Shown here: piece after piece, positions 1 through 12,200 of the stretch
Numbering within the stretch: the stretch's first letter is position 1
Layout: each line of letters opens with the position of its first letter
Origin: an uncultured Eubacteriales bacterium
GTDB lineage: Bacteria > Bacillota > Clostridia > Christensenellales > Aristaeellaceae
Length of the DNA: 64,000 nucleotides
Direction: 5' to 3'
Assembly: GCA_902781095.1 (NCBI GenBank)
Contig: CACZHW010000002.1
Location: 106,661 to 170,660, forward strand
Program-made: the position numbers and the translations under genes
The notes under the pieces: model-generated
What the model was told of the DNA's origin: nothing
The model's database searches: none
Seen by the model: the letters and a program-made list of their open reading frames with translations, nothing else

Positions 1-6
1 AAATCA

Positions 7-36
7 TTGACCGGGGCAATCGGAAAATGGTATACT
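7..36 (+). promoter_or_regulatory. Sigma-A type promoter of the atp operon
   Basis: TTGACC at 7-12 and TATACT at 31-36 are separated by 18 bases, and a TG at 28-29 gives an extended -10. The start of transcription would be near 43, about 27 bases before atpI. It lies at the window edge, so further upstream elements cannot be seen. Confidence 0.75.
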
Positions 37-69
37 AAATGAGTATTTGAAAAATAGGAGTAGCGTGGA

Positions 70-477
70 ATGCAACAGTTTGACCGTCCCGATGACGGAA
101 TCGACGACAGCCTGAAAAAGATTGCAATCATCAGCAGCGTCCTTTTTGCGCTTATGCTGGTGGTTTATGTCTGTCTGGGTAAATTGAATGCCGCGGTTAT
201 TCTGGGCGGGCTGATTGGCCTTGCCGCCGCGCTGATGAATCTGGTTCTGCTGGGCCGGACCGTAAGAGAGATCGCACAGACACAGGACACCGTCCTGGCG
301 CAAAACCGGATCCGCGCTTCTTATACGACAAGGATGATGGGGATGGCCGCAGCGGCCGTGATCGCGTTCCTGATCCCTCAGACAGACGGCATCGCCTGTC
401 TGATCGCGCTCGTCATCCCAAAGATTGGCGTGATGCTGGTACAGCATCTGGACAGGTTTATCAGCCGGAAGAAATGA
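70..477 (+). CDS. atpI: ATP synthase subunit I-like membrane protein
   Basis: A 135-residue protein with a short charged N-terminus and about four hydrophobic helices (roughly residues 18-36, 40-62, 90-104, 108-126). It sits directly before atpB, where AtpI is normally found. AtpI homologues help assemble the c-ring and the Fo part in the membrane, but are not part of the finished enzyme. The sequence is poorly conserved, as is usual for this family, so the call rests on size, topology and position. The start follows a TAGGAG site. No catalytic residues are expected. Confidence 0.8.
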   Translation: MQQFDRPDDGIDDSLKKIAIISSVLFALMLVVYVCLGKLNAAVILGGLIGLAAALMNLVLLGRTVREIAQTQDTVLAQNRIRASYTTRMMGMAAAAVIAFLIPQTDGIACLIALVIPKIGVMLVQHLDRFISRKK

Positions 478-518
478 GAACATTTGCAATAGTTGACAGG
501 TAACGGGGGAAGAGGCGT

Positions 519-1277
519 ATGAGCATTAACATAACGGGTGCAAGAATCCTGGTGTCGATTCCGCAGCTCGGCGGCTTTATGCTGACCGAGACGGTCATAA
601 CAACGTGGATTGTCATGGCCATCTTGGTTCTCGCCTGCAGGTTTATGACGAAGAACCTTGAAGTGCATCCAACGAGGAAAAGACAGGTTGTCGCCGAGTG
701 GATCGTCACAACCGTCCAGGGGCTTGTCAGGGATACGATGGGGCCGCAGTATCTGGAAACGTGGTATGTACCGCTGATCGGCGCCATGTTTGCGCTCTCC
801 GCCGGTTGCAGCCTGTCCAGTGTGGTGGGCGCCAAGGCACCGACCTGTGATCTTTCGACGGTGCTGGGGTGGGCGTTCTTCGTTTTCGCCATCATCACCT
901 ACACGAAGATCCGCACGAACGGTCCGTGGGGATATGTCAAGGGCTTTGCGGCACCTGTCGTGGTGATGTTTCCCATGAACGTCATCAGCGAGGTGGCGAC
1001 GCCGGTATCGATGGCGCTACGTCACTTCGGCAACATCGCCAGCGGCAGCGTCATCACGACGTTGATCTACGGCGGACTGGCTTCCCTATCCAGCATGGTG
1101 CTGGGGCTGTTCCCGGGCGCCCTGGGCAGTGTTCTGTCAAAGATTCCGCTGCTCAGTTTCGGCCTGCCGGCCATTCTGTCGCTCTATTTTGACTTTTTCT
1201 CCAGCGTGCTCCAGGCGTTCATCTTCTGCACGCTGACCATGATTTACATCTCCGGAGCGGCTGATCCGGGCGAATAA
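519..1277 (+). CDS. atpB: F-type ATP synthase subunit a
   Basis: A 252-residue polytopic subunit a that forms the ion half-channels against the c-ring. The essential arginine is R168 in the motif RHFGN, and the late helix has the family LQAFIF signature near residues 231-236. Two positions stand out by alignment with E. coli: the residue matching E219 is serine (S177), and the residue matching H245 is aspartate (D225). The pair commonly carries a Glu/His combination, so here the acidic group has moved to the last helix. The start follows a GGGGGAAGAGG-like purine run. The gene lies 41 bases after atpI and before atpE, in standard operon order. Confidence 0.95.
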   Translation: MSINITGARILVSIPQLGGFMLTETVITTWIVMAILVLACRFMTKNLEVHPTRKRQVVAEWIVTTVQGLVRDTMGPQYLETWYVPLIGAMFALSAGCSLSSVVGAKAPTCDLSTVLGWAFFVFAIITYTKIRTNGPWGYVKGFAAPVVVMFPMNVISEVATPVSMALRHFGNIASGSVITTLIYGGLASLSSMVLGLFPGALGSVLSKIPLLSFGLPAILSLYFDFFSSVLQAFIFCTLTMIYISGAADPGE

Positions 1278-1282
1278 GGTAA

Positions 1283-1615
<333 letters not shown>

Positions 1616-1640
1616 GCGATCTTCGAAGGGAGGGTAATCA

Positions 1641-2141
1641 ATGGAGACGCAGGAATTTGTTTCCATTGCCCCTTGGACAATGATCTTCCAGATCGCCAAT
1701 CTCCTGCTTCTGATGCTGCTGTTTAAGAAATTTCTTTTCAAGCCCGTTACGGCAATTCTTGAAAAGAGGAGAATGGAGATTGAGGGGAAGTACTCGGAAG
1801 CTGAAAGCGCCGAGGCGGATGCCAAGAGCCTGAAAGCGGAGTACGAAACCCGGATGAGGGGTGCCAGAGAAGAAGCGGAACAGATTGTCAGCGCCGCGAC
1901 ACAGAATGCTGCACAGCTCTCGGCCAACATGCTCAAAGAGACAAAGGAGCAGGCCGAACAGATCAAGCGCAAAGCAGAGGCGGATATTCAGAGAGAACGC
2001 CAGAAGGCTTTCAACGACGCCAAAGGCGAGCTTTCCGGTATCGCGCTGGATATCGCTTCCCAGATTCTCGACAGGGAAATCAGCGAAGAAGACCATGATG
2101 CCATGATTGAAGATTTTATCAAGAATGTGGGTGAGGCGTGA
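1641..2141 (+). CDS. atpF: F-type ATP synthase subunit b
   Basis: A 166-residue subunit with one N-terminal membrane helix (about residues 8-28, rich in Leu, Met and Phe). It is followed by a long charged helical domain high in Glu, Lys, Ala and Arg that dimerises as the peripheral stalk. The stalk holds the alpha3-beta3 head against subunit a and ends at the delta-binding tail. Length is normal for the family. A GGGAGG site lies 8 bases before the ATG. The stop codon overlaps the start of atpH, so the two are translationally coupled. Confidence 0.95.
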   Translation: METQEFVSIAPWTMIFQIANLLLLMLLFKKFLFKPVTAILEKRRMEIEGKYSEAESAEADAKSLKAEYETRMRGAREEAEQIVSAATQNAAQLSANMLKETKEQAEQIKRKAEADIQRERQKAFNDAKGELSGIALDIASQILDREISEEDHDAMIEDFIKNVGEA

Positions 2142-2677
2142 TGGCCGAAAGCGGAGCAGTCTACGGGAATGCGCTTCATGATCTTGCAGTGGAGAGCGCC
2201 CGTGAAGAGCAGATTCTGAGAGACCTTACGCTGATTGCGGATGTTTTATCCGCAGAGCCTGCTTATGTACGCCTGCTGGATTCCTATGTGCTGTCCAAGG
2301 CGGAACGCCAGTCGCTGCTGGAGCAGTCCTTTGGCGGCAAGGTGGACGCAATGACACTGAACCTGCTCAAAATCATGGTCGACCGCAATGCGCTGAAAGA
2401 ATTTTCTCAGTGCAGGAAAGCCTATGTCAGCGCATACCGTGAGCAGCACAGAATCGCGGTGGCACGGATTTCAAGCGCGGTCGAATTACGGTCAGATCAG
2501 AAGGAGAAGATCGTCTCTTCTCTTAGCCGTAAAACGGGCAAGACCATTGAACCGGAATACGTGGTGAATCCGGAACTGCGGGGCGGAATGCGGATTGAGG
2601 TGGACGGTGTCTGCTATGACAATACGGTTTCCGCCAAGCTGGGGAATCTTGCCAGAGTCTTATCCGGTCAGGGATAA
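2141..2677 (+). CDS. atpH: F-type ATP synthase subunit delta (OSCP)
   Basis: A 178-residue delta subunit joining the b stalk to the top of the alpha3-beta3 head. It shows the N-terminal helical bundle (YGNALHDLA at the start, a family hallmark) and the C-terminal RGGMRIEVDG segment typical of OSCP. I chose the ATG at 2141, which overlaps the atpF stop by one base and has GGTGAGG 5 bases upstream. A GTG three bases earlier would add one residue. It lies between atpF and atpA in canonical order. Confidence 0.93.
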   Translation: MAESGAVYGNALHDLAVESAREEQILRDLTLIADVLSAEPAYVRLLDSYVLSKAERQSLLEQSFGGKVDAMTLNLLKIMVDRNALKEFSQCRKAYVSAYREQHRIAVARISSAVELRSDQKEKIVSSLSRKTGKTIEPEYVVNPELRGGMRIEVDGVCYDNTVSAKLGNLARVLSGQG

Positions 2678-2710
2678 GGATGATTTTTGCAAAAGAAAGT
2701 CGGTGAATGC

Positions 2711-4219
2711 ATGGACTTGAAGGCCGAAGAGATATCGAAGATCATCAAAAGCCAGATCAAAGATTACGGTAAGCGCATTGAACAAAGCGAAACCGGAACG
2801 GTTGTTCTGGTCGGAGACGGAATTGCAAAGGCTTCCGGTCTGGATAAGTGCATGGCCAACGAGCTGGTTGAATTTGAAAACGGCGAGTATGGCATGGCGC
2901 TGAATTTGGAGGAAGACTTTGTTTCCGTCGTTATTCTGGGCAGTGACAGCAAGCTGCACGAAGGCAGCTCGGTCAAGCGAACCGGACGTGTCGTGTCCGT
3001 GCCGGTCGGCGAGGGGCTGATCGGCCGCGTCGTCAACGCCCTGGGGCAGCCGGTTGACGGCAAAGGCGCCGTAAAGGCCGCAGAAACGCGGCCGATTGAA
3101 AGCCCGGCTCCCGGAATCATTGAGCGCAAAGGCGTCAACGTGCCGCTGCAGACCGGTATTAAAGCCATCGACAGCATGATCCCGATCGGACGCGGGCAGC
3201 GCGAGCTTATCATCGGAGACAGGCAGACGGGAAAAACGACGATTGCGACGGACACCATCATCAACCAGCGCGGGAAGGGTGTCATCTGCATTTACGTCGC
3301 GATCGGACAGAAGAATTCAACCGTCGCGCAGCTGGTTGAACAGCTCAGCCAGGCCGGTGCGATGGATTACACCATTGTCGTCAGCGCAACCGCTTCGGAA
3401 CTGGCGCCCATGCAGTACATTGCGCCTTACACGGGATGCACGATGGGCGAGTATTTCATGCACCAAGGCAAGGACGTGCTGGTGATCTACGACGATCTGT
3501 CCAAACATGCGGTCGCCTACCGTGCGATGTCGTTGCTGATCCGCCGCCCGCCCGGACGGGAGGCTTATCCCGGTGACGTTTTCTATCTGCACAGCAGACT
3601 GCTGGAACGCGCGGCGAGGATGGCGCCGGAGTACGGCGGCGGAAGCCTGACAGCGCTGCCGATCATCGAAACGCAGGCCGGCGACGTCTCCGCCTACATC
3701 CCCACCAACGTGATTTCCATCACGGACGGTCAGATCTTCCTGGAAAGTGAGCTTTTCCACTCGGGAATCATGCCTGCCGTCAACCCCGGTATCTCGGTTT
3801 CCCGCGTCGGCGGAAATGCGCAGATCAAGGCGATGAAGAAGGTGGCCGGTTCCCTCAAACTGATTTACAGCCAGTACAGGGAACTGCAGAGCTTTGCACA
3901 GTTCGGAAGCGACCTGGATGCCGATACGAAGGCTCGCCTTGCACAGGGCGAGCGGGTTGTGGAAGTGCTCAAGCAGGGTAAGAGCAAGCCGGTTGACGTC
4001 GAGAAGCAGGTGTGCATCATCTATGCAGTGACGCACGATTATCTGGCCGGCGTGTCGCTCGACCGGATAGCGGATTACGAAGAGCGGCTGTATGCACGCA
4101 TTGAAGCAGAACAGCCGGACATTTTTGAAGAAATCCGGACGACGGGCAAGTTTGAAGCGGAAACCGAAGAGAAGCTGAAACGGGTATTGCAGAAGTTTAC
4201 GGCTGATTTCATCGGTTGA
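2711..4219 (+). CDS. atpA: F-type ATP synthase subunit alpha
   Basis: About 502 residues. It contains the non-catalytic nucleotide site with P-loop GDRQTGKT, the [13 protein letters not shown] segment and the [14 protein letters not shown] signature, all intact. Alpha alternates with beta in the F1 head and carries the arginine finger region. The start is uncertain. The ATG at 2711 matches where family members begin ([13 protein letters not shown]), but its Shine-Dalgarno (GGTGA) is weak. A TTG at 2687 has a better AAGGA site and would add eight residues. The C-terminus is full length, and atpG follows after 17 bases. Confidence 0.95.
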   Translation: MDLKAEEISKIIKSQIKDYGKRIEQSETGTVVLVGDGIAKASGLDKCMANELVEFENGEYGMALNLEEDFVSVVILGSDSKLHEGSSVKRTGRVVSVPVGEGLIGRVVNALGQPVDGKGAVKAAETRPIESPAPGIIERKGVNVPLQTGIKAIDSMIPIGRGQRELIIGDRQTGKTTIATDTIINQRGKGVICIYVAIGQKNSTVAQLVEQLSQAGAMDYTIVVSATASELAPMQYIAPYTGCTMGEYFMHQGKDVLVIYDDLSKHAVAYRAMSLLIRRPPGREAYPGDVFYLHSRLLERAARMAPEYGGGSLTALPIIETQAGDVSAYIPTNVISITDGQIFLESELFHSGIMPAVNPGISVSRVGGNAQIKAMKKVAGSLKLIYSQYRELQSFAQFGSDLDADTKARLAQGERVVEVLKQGKSKPVDVEKQVCIIYAVTHDYLAGVSLDRIADYEERLYARIEAEQPDIFEEIRTTGKFEAETEEKLKRVLQKFTADFIG

Positions 4220-4236
4220 GAAAGGAGGGGTGACGG

Positions 4237-5088
4237 ATGGCTGGCGCTTCGATGAAGGACATCAAGCTCCGGATTAAAAGCGTACAAAGTACCATGCAGA
4301 TTACAAAAGCAATGGAACTGGTCGCCTCTTCCAAACTGAGGAAAGCCAAACTTCGGCAGGAAAGCTGCAGACCTTATCACGAGGAACTGTGGAAAGCGCT
4401 GCAGGAGATCGAAGCTTCCACCAATGACTTTTCATCCGTTTACCAGCAGCACAGGCAGATACGGAAAACCTGTGTGATCGTCATTGCCGGCGACAGAGGC
4501 CTGGCAGGCGGCTACAACAGCAACATCATTAAGGCTGCTTCTGAAATGGGCAGACCGGATGAACTGTGTATCCTGCCGATCGGGAAAAGAGCCGTGGAGT
4601 ATTTCTGCCGGCATGGGTATGAGGTGCTGACCACTTCCTTTATGGAGGCTGCATCCATCTCGGTGGCCGACTGCTTCTCCATCAGCGAAATCCTGACCAG
4701 GGGATACGTGGACGGCCAGTTTGACTGTGTGAAGGTCCTTTATACGAGACTCGTTTCACTGCTCTCCCAGCAGCCGGATACGATGGAACTGCTTCCGCTC
4801 GCCGCTGCCGGGAAAGAAAAGAAGACGGACGTCCGGGAGCTTGTGCTGTATGAGCCGGGAGCCGATACGGTCTACAACGCCATCGTTCCCAATTACATCG
4901 CCGGCATGCTGTACGGCGCCATGTGTGAGTCGGTTGCGAGCGAACTTGCCGCCAGAAGGACGGCCATGGATGCGGCCAGCAAGAACGCATCGGAGATGAT
5001 TGACGACCTCAGCCTGAAATACAACAGGGCGCGGCAGGGCGCAATTACGCAGGAAATCACCGAAATTGTAGCTGGCGCTGAGCAATAA
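4237..5088 (+). CDS. atpG: F-type ATP synthase subunit gamma
   Basis: A 283-residue central-shaft subunit. The N-terminal coiled-coil helix has the motif ITKAMELVASSKLRKA. The C-terminal helix, rich in alanine and ending near the family signature around RARQGAITQEITEIVAGA, completes the antiparallel coiled coil that rotates inside the head. A strong GAAAGGAGGGG site lies before the ATG. Gamma links rotation of the c-ring to the catalytic beta subunits. The middle Rossmann-like domain is present, so length is normal. It lies in the atp operon between alpha and beta. Confidence 0.95.
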   Translation: MAGASMKDIKLRIKSVQSTMQITKAMELVASSKLRKAKLRQESCRPYHEELWKALQEIEASTNDFSSVYQQHRQIRKTCVIVIAGDRGLAGGYNSNIIKAASEMGRPDELCILPIGKRAVEYFCRHGYEVLTTSFMEAASISVADCFSISEILTRGYVDGQFDCVKVLYTRLVSLLSQQPDTMELLPLAAAGKEKKTDVRELVLYEPGADTVYNAIVPNYIAGMLYGAMCESVASELAARRTAMDAASKNASEMIDDLSLKYNRARQGAITQEITEIVAGAEQ

Positions 5089-5104
5089 GGCTGCAAAGAG
5101 TTAA

Positions 5105-6918
<1,814 letters not shown>

Positions 6919-6922
6919 AAGT

Positions 6923-6955
6923 GCACCGGCAAAAGTTCTTTGCCGGTGCTTTTCC
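6923..6955 (+). terminator. Rho-independent terminator of the atp operon
   Basis: An 11-bp perfect stem (6923-6933 with 6939-6949, GCACCGGCAAA arm) with a 5-base loop, followed by TTTT. It lies directly after the atpC stop. Confidence 0.88.
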
Positions 6956-6985
6956 ATGTGAACAGAAAATCTGCAGGAGTGTAAA

Positions 6986-7669
6986 ATGAAGCTGTATATT
7001 GACGATGCCAACCCGGAAGAGATTCGCAGACTGTGGACCCTTTATCCGGCGGACGGCGTAACGACCAATCCGTCCATACTGTCCCGGGAAGGAAGCGACC
7101 CCCGATCGACGCTGAACCAAATCCGGCAAATCATCGGCAGCGAGGCGGAACTCTTCGTCCAGGTGCTGGCCGATGAGGCGGATGAGATTGTCCTGGAAGC
7201 GGAGACGATCGCAGGCGCTTTGGGCGGCAGGACGGTGGTCAAAATCCCGTCGGTACCGGCGGGTTTTCAGGCGATGAAAGCGCTGAAGGCGAAGGGAATC
7301 GTAACGTGCGGCACGGCGGTCTATACGCCGATGCAGGCTTATCTCGCGGCAAAATCGGGAGCCGCGTATGTCGCACCGTATCTGAACCGCATCGACAACA
7401 TGGGGTTTGACGGCGTGAGAATCGTAAAGCAGATTCAGGACATTTTGACCCGGGGAAAGTACGGGGCAGAGGTTTTGGCGGCCTCCTTTAAGAACAGCCA
7501 GCAGGTTCTGGAACTCTGTGAGTACGGAATCGGCGCGGCGACTTGCGCCCCCGCGATTCTGGACGGTTTCGTCAAAAATGCTGCGATTGACGCAGCGGTT
7601 GCGGCATTTACCGCGGATTTCGAGAAGGCCGTTGGCAAGGGGAAGACGATGAAGAGCATCCTCGGTTGA
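6986..7669 (+). CDS. Transaldolase-family protein, fructose-6-phosphate aldolase-like
   Basis: A 227-residue TIM barrel of the small transaldolase (TalC/FSA) family. The Schiff-base lysine is K86 in VVKIPSVPAG; the early VTTNPS loop and T110 are present. By alignment with E. coli FsaA, the position that separates aldolases from transaldolases is tyrosine (Y132 in APYLNRID), and Q59 is also kept. Both favour fructose-6-phosphate aldolase activity over transaldolase. Family members are often annotated as transaldolase, so the true substrate is uncertain. The start ATG follows GCAGGAG. The gene lies between two terminators and so may be monocistronic. Confidence 0.85.
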   Translation: MKLYIDDANPEEIRRLWTLYPADGVTTNPSILSREGSDPRSTLNQIRQIIGSEAELFVQVLADEADEIVLEAETIAGALGGRTVVKIPSVPAGFQAMKALKAKGIVTCGTAVYTPMQAYLAAKSGAAYVAPYLNRIDNMGFDGVRIVKQIQDILTRGKYGAEVLAASFKNSQQVLELCEYGIGAATCAPAILDGFVKNAAIDAAVAAFTADFEKAVGKGKTMKSILG

Positions 7670-7731
7670 TGGGGAAAGGTTATACGAAACCACATTCAGT
7701 GAATACCTTTAACATGATCGCATTACAGGAA

Positions 7732-7768
7732 AGCAGCAGACGGGCCAATCCGGCCGTCTGCTGCTTTT
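7732..7768. terminator. Bidirectional terminator between convergent genes
   Basis: A 12-bp perfect inverted repeat (7732-7743 with 7754-7765, AGCAGCAGACGG arm), with TTTT following on the plus strand and a shorter TTT on the minus strand. It lies between the aldolase-like gene and the end of the minus-strand VTC gene. Confidence 0.85.
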
Positions 7769-7827
7769 AGTATTAAAGGTTACAGTCAATAATCTGCTGC
7801 CGTGGCATTCACTGTAAAGAGATGCGG

Positions 7828-8535
7828 TCAGTACTCCTTATTCTCATACCGTCTGCACCATACATACTTGCTGACTGCACTCCGCTGTGCGGTAATGCCG
7901 CTCAGGACGGCCTGAAGATAGGAGGGGAGAAACTCATCGTACTTGACTTCCAGGATTTCGACCGGATTGTCAAAGACAGGGTAGGTGGGAAGCGAAGCGT
8001 CAAACAGATCATGAGAAAACAAACCGGTGCGCAGATGCTTGTCAAAGGTGATGCGGACCTCTTCAGCCTCGTGAATATAGGCTTCACGAATGTAATCGAC
8101 GATGACGGCCGGCCTCAGCAGGCGCGTCTTCATCTCGCGGTACATGTCATGGAGCAGCGGGTGCTTCATGCGCTGAAGACCCTCCGGATCTCCGGCAATC
8201 AGCTGGTCGGCCAGGTCGCGCGGGATGGAGACGCTCTGTTTTGAAATCAGGTCGCCGAGCTTGTGCTTGCACTCAAGCTTAATGACCTTGTCGCTGAAGT
8301 TATAGATCCGGATGCGGTACTTTTTCCGCATTCCCACGCCGGCAATCTTTTCCTCCAGAGCCTGGTCATCGTAAGTGTCAAAATACAGGGACCGGATGAC
8401 ATATTCATTATTCTGATCCCCATTCGGATCGGGGGAAAGCAGCGGCTTCAGAATACCCCGCAGAACGCAGAGCTCGGCCGGAGTAATGAGATACTTCAGC
8501 TCGTGGCGCAGGGGCATACTGCGAATGGTAGGCAT
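7828..8535 (-). CDS. VTC domain protein (polyphosphate polymerase family)
   Basis: A 235-residue protein of the VTC domain family, the fold of the yeast polyphosphate polymerase Vtc4. It starts with RHELKYLITPAE, where the basic RxExKY pattern is typical of triphosphate-tunnel enzymes, and has further basic strands such as KKYRIRIYNFS and KLECKHK. These line the tunnel that holds polyphosphate and nucleotide. Bacterial members are little studied, so the polymerase activity is inferred. I chose the ATG at 8535, preceded by AAAGGAG; an upstream ATG would run into the DUF4956 gene. It is last of the CotH-DUF4956-VTC gene set, 10 bases after its neighbour. Confidence 0.85.
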   Translation of the reverse strand: MPTIRSMPLRHELKYLITPAELCVLRGILKPLLSPDPNGDQNNEYVIRSLYFDTYDDQALEEKIAGVGMRKKYRIRIYNFSDKVIKLECKHKLGDLISKQSVSIPRDLADQLIAGDPEGLQRMKHPLLHDMYREMKTRLLRPAVIVDYIREAYIHEAEEVRITFDKHLRTGLFSHDLFDASLPTYPVFDNPVEILEVKYDEFLPSYLQAVLSGITAQRSAVSKYVWCRRYENKEY

Positions 8536-8545
8536 AGGCGCTCCT

Positions 8546-9220
8546 TTAGTTGCCCGCCTCGGACTGGCAGGCAATCAGCGTCGCGCTGTGGACGCCGTCC
8601 GTATCGAGCAGCTTGTTGACGATATCGAGGCGTTCGCGCAGCTGGACTTCAACGGTCAGCTCCACGCCGCCCGCAGTGACGGATTTGCTGCGCAGACGCT
8701 GAACCTTGATGCGGCGGACGTGATCCATGACCGCATTTTCCGCATCCTCCGCGTAGTGGATGACGAGGAGGAAGGTGTTCGGAGAGCGAAGACGGAAGAA
8801 CGTCAGCAGGAGCATCACGATGGAGATGCCGGCCACCACGACGAGCGCGATGGTATAAAGCTCGGCACCCAAAAGGATACCCATTGTCAGGGACCAGAAC
8901 ATGTAGGCGGTATCCAGAGGGTCTTTAACGGCGGTGCGGAAACGCACGATGGAGAGCGCGCCGACCATACCCATCGACAGCGCGATATTTGACTTGATAC
9001 ACATCACCACGGGCGTCGTGATCATGCAAAGCATGATGAGAGTGGTCGAGAAAGAAGGGGAATAGAGAACCCCGCGGAAGGTCTTTCTGTACACCAGCGC
9101 GATAATAAGGCCGACCAGAAAGCCCATGGCGAGTGCCAGCACCATTTTCATCGGTGTCAGGCTGACCATCTGCTGCGAAAACCATTCGGTTACGCTGGCA
9201 TCGTTGATTAAGCTTTTCAT
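8546..9220 (-). CDS. DUF4956 membrane protein
   Basis: A 224-residue protein with four predicted membrane helices between about residues 24 and 140. The conserved segment MGMVGALSIVRFRTAVKDPLD follows the second or third helix, and a cytoplasmic C-terminal domain of about 80 residues shows alternating strands and helices. This is the DUF4956 family, whose function is unknown. Its genes commonly lie beside VTC-domain and CotH genes, as here, which suggests the three act together. The spacing to both neighbours is short (10 and 29 bases), so the three are one operon. Confidence 0.85.
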   Translation of the reverse strand: MKSLINDASVTEWFSQQMVSLTPMKMVLALAMGFLVGLIIALVYRKTFRGVLYSPSFSTTLIMLCMITTPVVMCIKSNIALSMGMVGALSIVRFRTAVKDPLDTAYMFWSLTMGILLGAELYTIALVVVAGISIVMLLLTFFRLRSPNTFLLVIHYAEDAENAVMDHVRRIKVQRLRSKSVTAGGVELTVEVQLRERLDIVNKLLDTDGVHSATLIACQSEAGN

Positions 9221-9249
9221 TATGCAATCCTCCTAAAGTGAAATCAGTT

Positions 9250-12200
9250 TTATTCTTCCGGCTTATCCGGACAGGGACCGAAGTAGGACTCCATTTGTAC
9301 ATCGCTCAGCTTGAAATAAGATTGAATCTCCTGATACATGTACCAGGGACGTCGCGTAAAGATGCGGGTAAGCGCACGCTCGCAGCGGGTGACCCAGTAA
9401 TTGTAACCGCCTTCCGGGTTTTTCGGCTGGTCAAAACTGATCTTCGGGTGGACCTCTGCGGCCCAGCGTTGCATATGCATCTGCATTTCCGGCTTAATCT
9501 CCGCGACCATGCTGTTAAACAGGCGCGTAAGATAATCCGTCGTGAAGACCGTCTGGAAATAGTGGCCGTAACGCGTGAGGAAGCGGTCCTGTATCTCCGG
9601 AACCTTGATCAGGTTTCGGATGAGTACGTTGCTCTTGATCTTCTGGGCGCCCATGCCTTTGTCATTGAGGACGTAGGCGACGCCGCCGCTGAGCTTGCCC
9701 CTGCTGACCGTGACGTTGAAGAAACCCCAGTCCGAATCATAGAAGAGGTAACGCCATTTTCCGTCGCCGGATTTGGCATTCCGGTAAAAGCGGATATTGC
9801 CGGGGTCGGTATTGCCGAAGAAGGATTCGAAGATGAAGTAATCCAGCATGTTGTCGATGTCAATCTGCGAGCATACATATTCATAGGCTGCGGTGTCGTT
9901 GACAAGATCGTGACTCTCAACGTATTCCACCAGCTTTTTGTAATCCCGGTTGCTGCCCTGATTGACCTGGGTGGAGCTGGTACCGCTGGATTCCAGCATA
10001 TCGATGTCTCCGGGGTTCTCCCATCCTTCATGCTGAGCGACCATCTTGACGCCGGCGCGCTCACGCATGTTGTAATGGCCCCAGTATTGGCCGTTGATGT
10101 AGACGATGACAGGGTTCCAGGCCTGGGTTACGACATTGCTGCCGGACGCGTCGATGATCCGCGCCTGCATGCCGTCGATGACGCGCGTGTAGAGCCCGTC
10201 CTGTCCGCCGTTGCGCAATACAAAGCTGGCATAGCTGTCGTAAGGCCGGTCGGAGAAGAGCGGGTAGTTGAAGCGGTCAACGCCGTATTGGCCATCCGCT
10301 TTAATGTAAAGGCTTTTTTGCGGCATGTCAAGAGAAAACTGTCCCATCACGCGGAAGGTCATGCCCTGGCTGAACTGCTGAACGCGATCCAAATCGTAGT
10401 ATTCAACCCAGCCGCCGAACCAGTTCTTCTGCCAGTAGGTCGCGTTTTTCCAGGGAGTCTTCTGCGTCTCCCGGTCGAGGGTGGGTCCATCTGCGAACAT
10501 ACCGGTTTCGTCGTTCCAAAGGTTGTCGGGATCCGTGGTGATGCAGACGACGGGCATGGTGTGGTAGACAGAAATCAGGTATGTCTGGGAGACGACCTGA
10601 GAAGGTTCCACACCGTCGCGCCAGGCGCGTGCGCGGATGACCGTGTTGGACCTGACTTCAATGGGGCCGGTATACAGTTCGGAAGACAGGTCCGGATCCT
10701 GCCCGTCCGTCGTGTAGCGGACAACGCTGCCGGCCGGGACAGAGAGCGTAACACCGTTAGCGCCGTCCAGCGGCCGCTCATACAGTCCGCCAAGGGTGAT
10801 AAAGGATGGCGCATCTGCGAAGCCGACAAAACCTTCGCCGTTTGCATCGCCCGGCGTTGGGGCCGTATAGTAAAAAAGGCCTGCCTGGCCCAGCGTACGT
10901 CCGTAAGAATTGTCGTCGTACAGCTGGGGGACGACGATTTTATCGAGAATCTTCCCGGTCGGATCGGACAGGCAGACGGTCTCACCCGATTGCTTGAGGC
11001 CGAAGTCGGTGAAAGTATATACGCCGGGTTTGCTTGTCTGCGTCTTGTCGCAATAGATAACGAGATAGCTGTTGTTCTCGATCGTCAGGTCCGGGAACTG
11101 CCATTTTCTGGGCTTTTTGATGTTGTCGGACAGGCCGTACCCTTTCAGGTTGACAGCCTGTCCGCTCATATTATAAATCTCAATGTAATCATAGAAGTAA
11201 TTGACACCCGGAGTATGGGTTTTAGTATTGCCTGTCATCACCTCGGTGATATAAAGGCCGGAGGTGTTGTCAAGGCACAGGCGCGTATCCATGGCAATCT
11301 CGCTGGTGTGCGTGTTCGGCATGCCGGGGGTGGGCTGCGTAAAGCGCTTGAAGAGTTCCGGATTGTTGGTCTCGTCCCGCCCCCACGACTCGTCGGCCCC
11401 CAACAGGTCGTAAGTCACCAGATCAACCATGCGGCCTTGTATATCCGAAAGGATAACCGTCTCACCGTTGCTGCGCAGCCGGAAACTGGCGTGCGGCCAT
11501 CCGCCGTCACGGGCAGGACGGTCTTTGCCGGAAGCAAAAACCACATAGTATCCGCCGGGTTCCAAGATTGTACCGGCCGGGAAACGCCACTTCACACGGC
11601 TTTCCGTATTGTCGCTGAGCGCATAGTTGGACAAGTCAACGGCAGTAGAAGCGTTGTTGTGAATCTCAATCCAGTCCGGATATTCGCCGTCTTCATCGCG
11701 AAGCGTGGTGATTGAACTTGCGCAGATTTCATTGATCACCAGCGTGCCCGCGGTAAGGAGCGTCGAAGCACGGAATTCTGCATAACCTTCCTGCGTGTTG
11801 TCGTACCCCGGCGTATACTGCTCTGTGATGATGTAACGGTCGTCGCCGATCCAGCTGTAGCTCATGTTCGCGTCCATGGCCGGGATTTCAACCGTCTGAT
11901 AGGCGACGCCGTCCGTGCCGAAAAGGAAGAGGTGGTCGCCGGCGCTGGAAAGCTTGAAATTTGCGTGATACGCTTTGCCGATTTCGTTTTGCGTGCTGTC
12001 GGAAGCAAAGACGAGGATATGCTCTCCGGGAGACGCGGTGACGTCCGGGAAGACGAAGAGAATCTTGTCGTCCCGGTCACTGATTCCGTAGCCGCCGATG
12101 GGGATGTAGTCGGACGAGGTGTTGGTGATCTCGATCCAGTCCGGGAAGGAACCGGTCTCGTCCGGGAATGCGCTGCGGTTGGACGACATGACCTCCGTAA

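Noticed and set aside
2687..2710. TTG start for atpA, eight codons upstream
   Set aside because: It has a better ribosome site than the ATG at 2711, but family members begin at the ATG. Kept as an alternative, not as the main call.
9238..11715. Very long open frame (825 codons) on the plus strand
   Set aside because: It lies opposite the CotH gene, which has clear domains. The open frame is a by-product of codon bias, with no recognisable motif or ribosome site.
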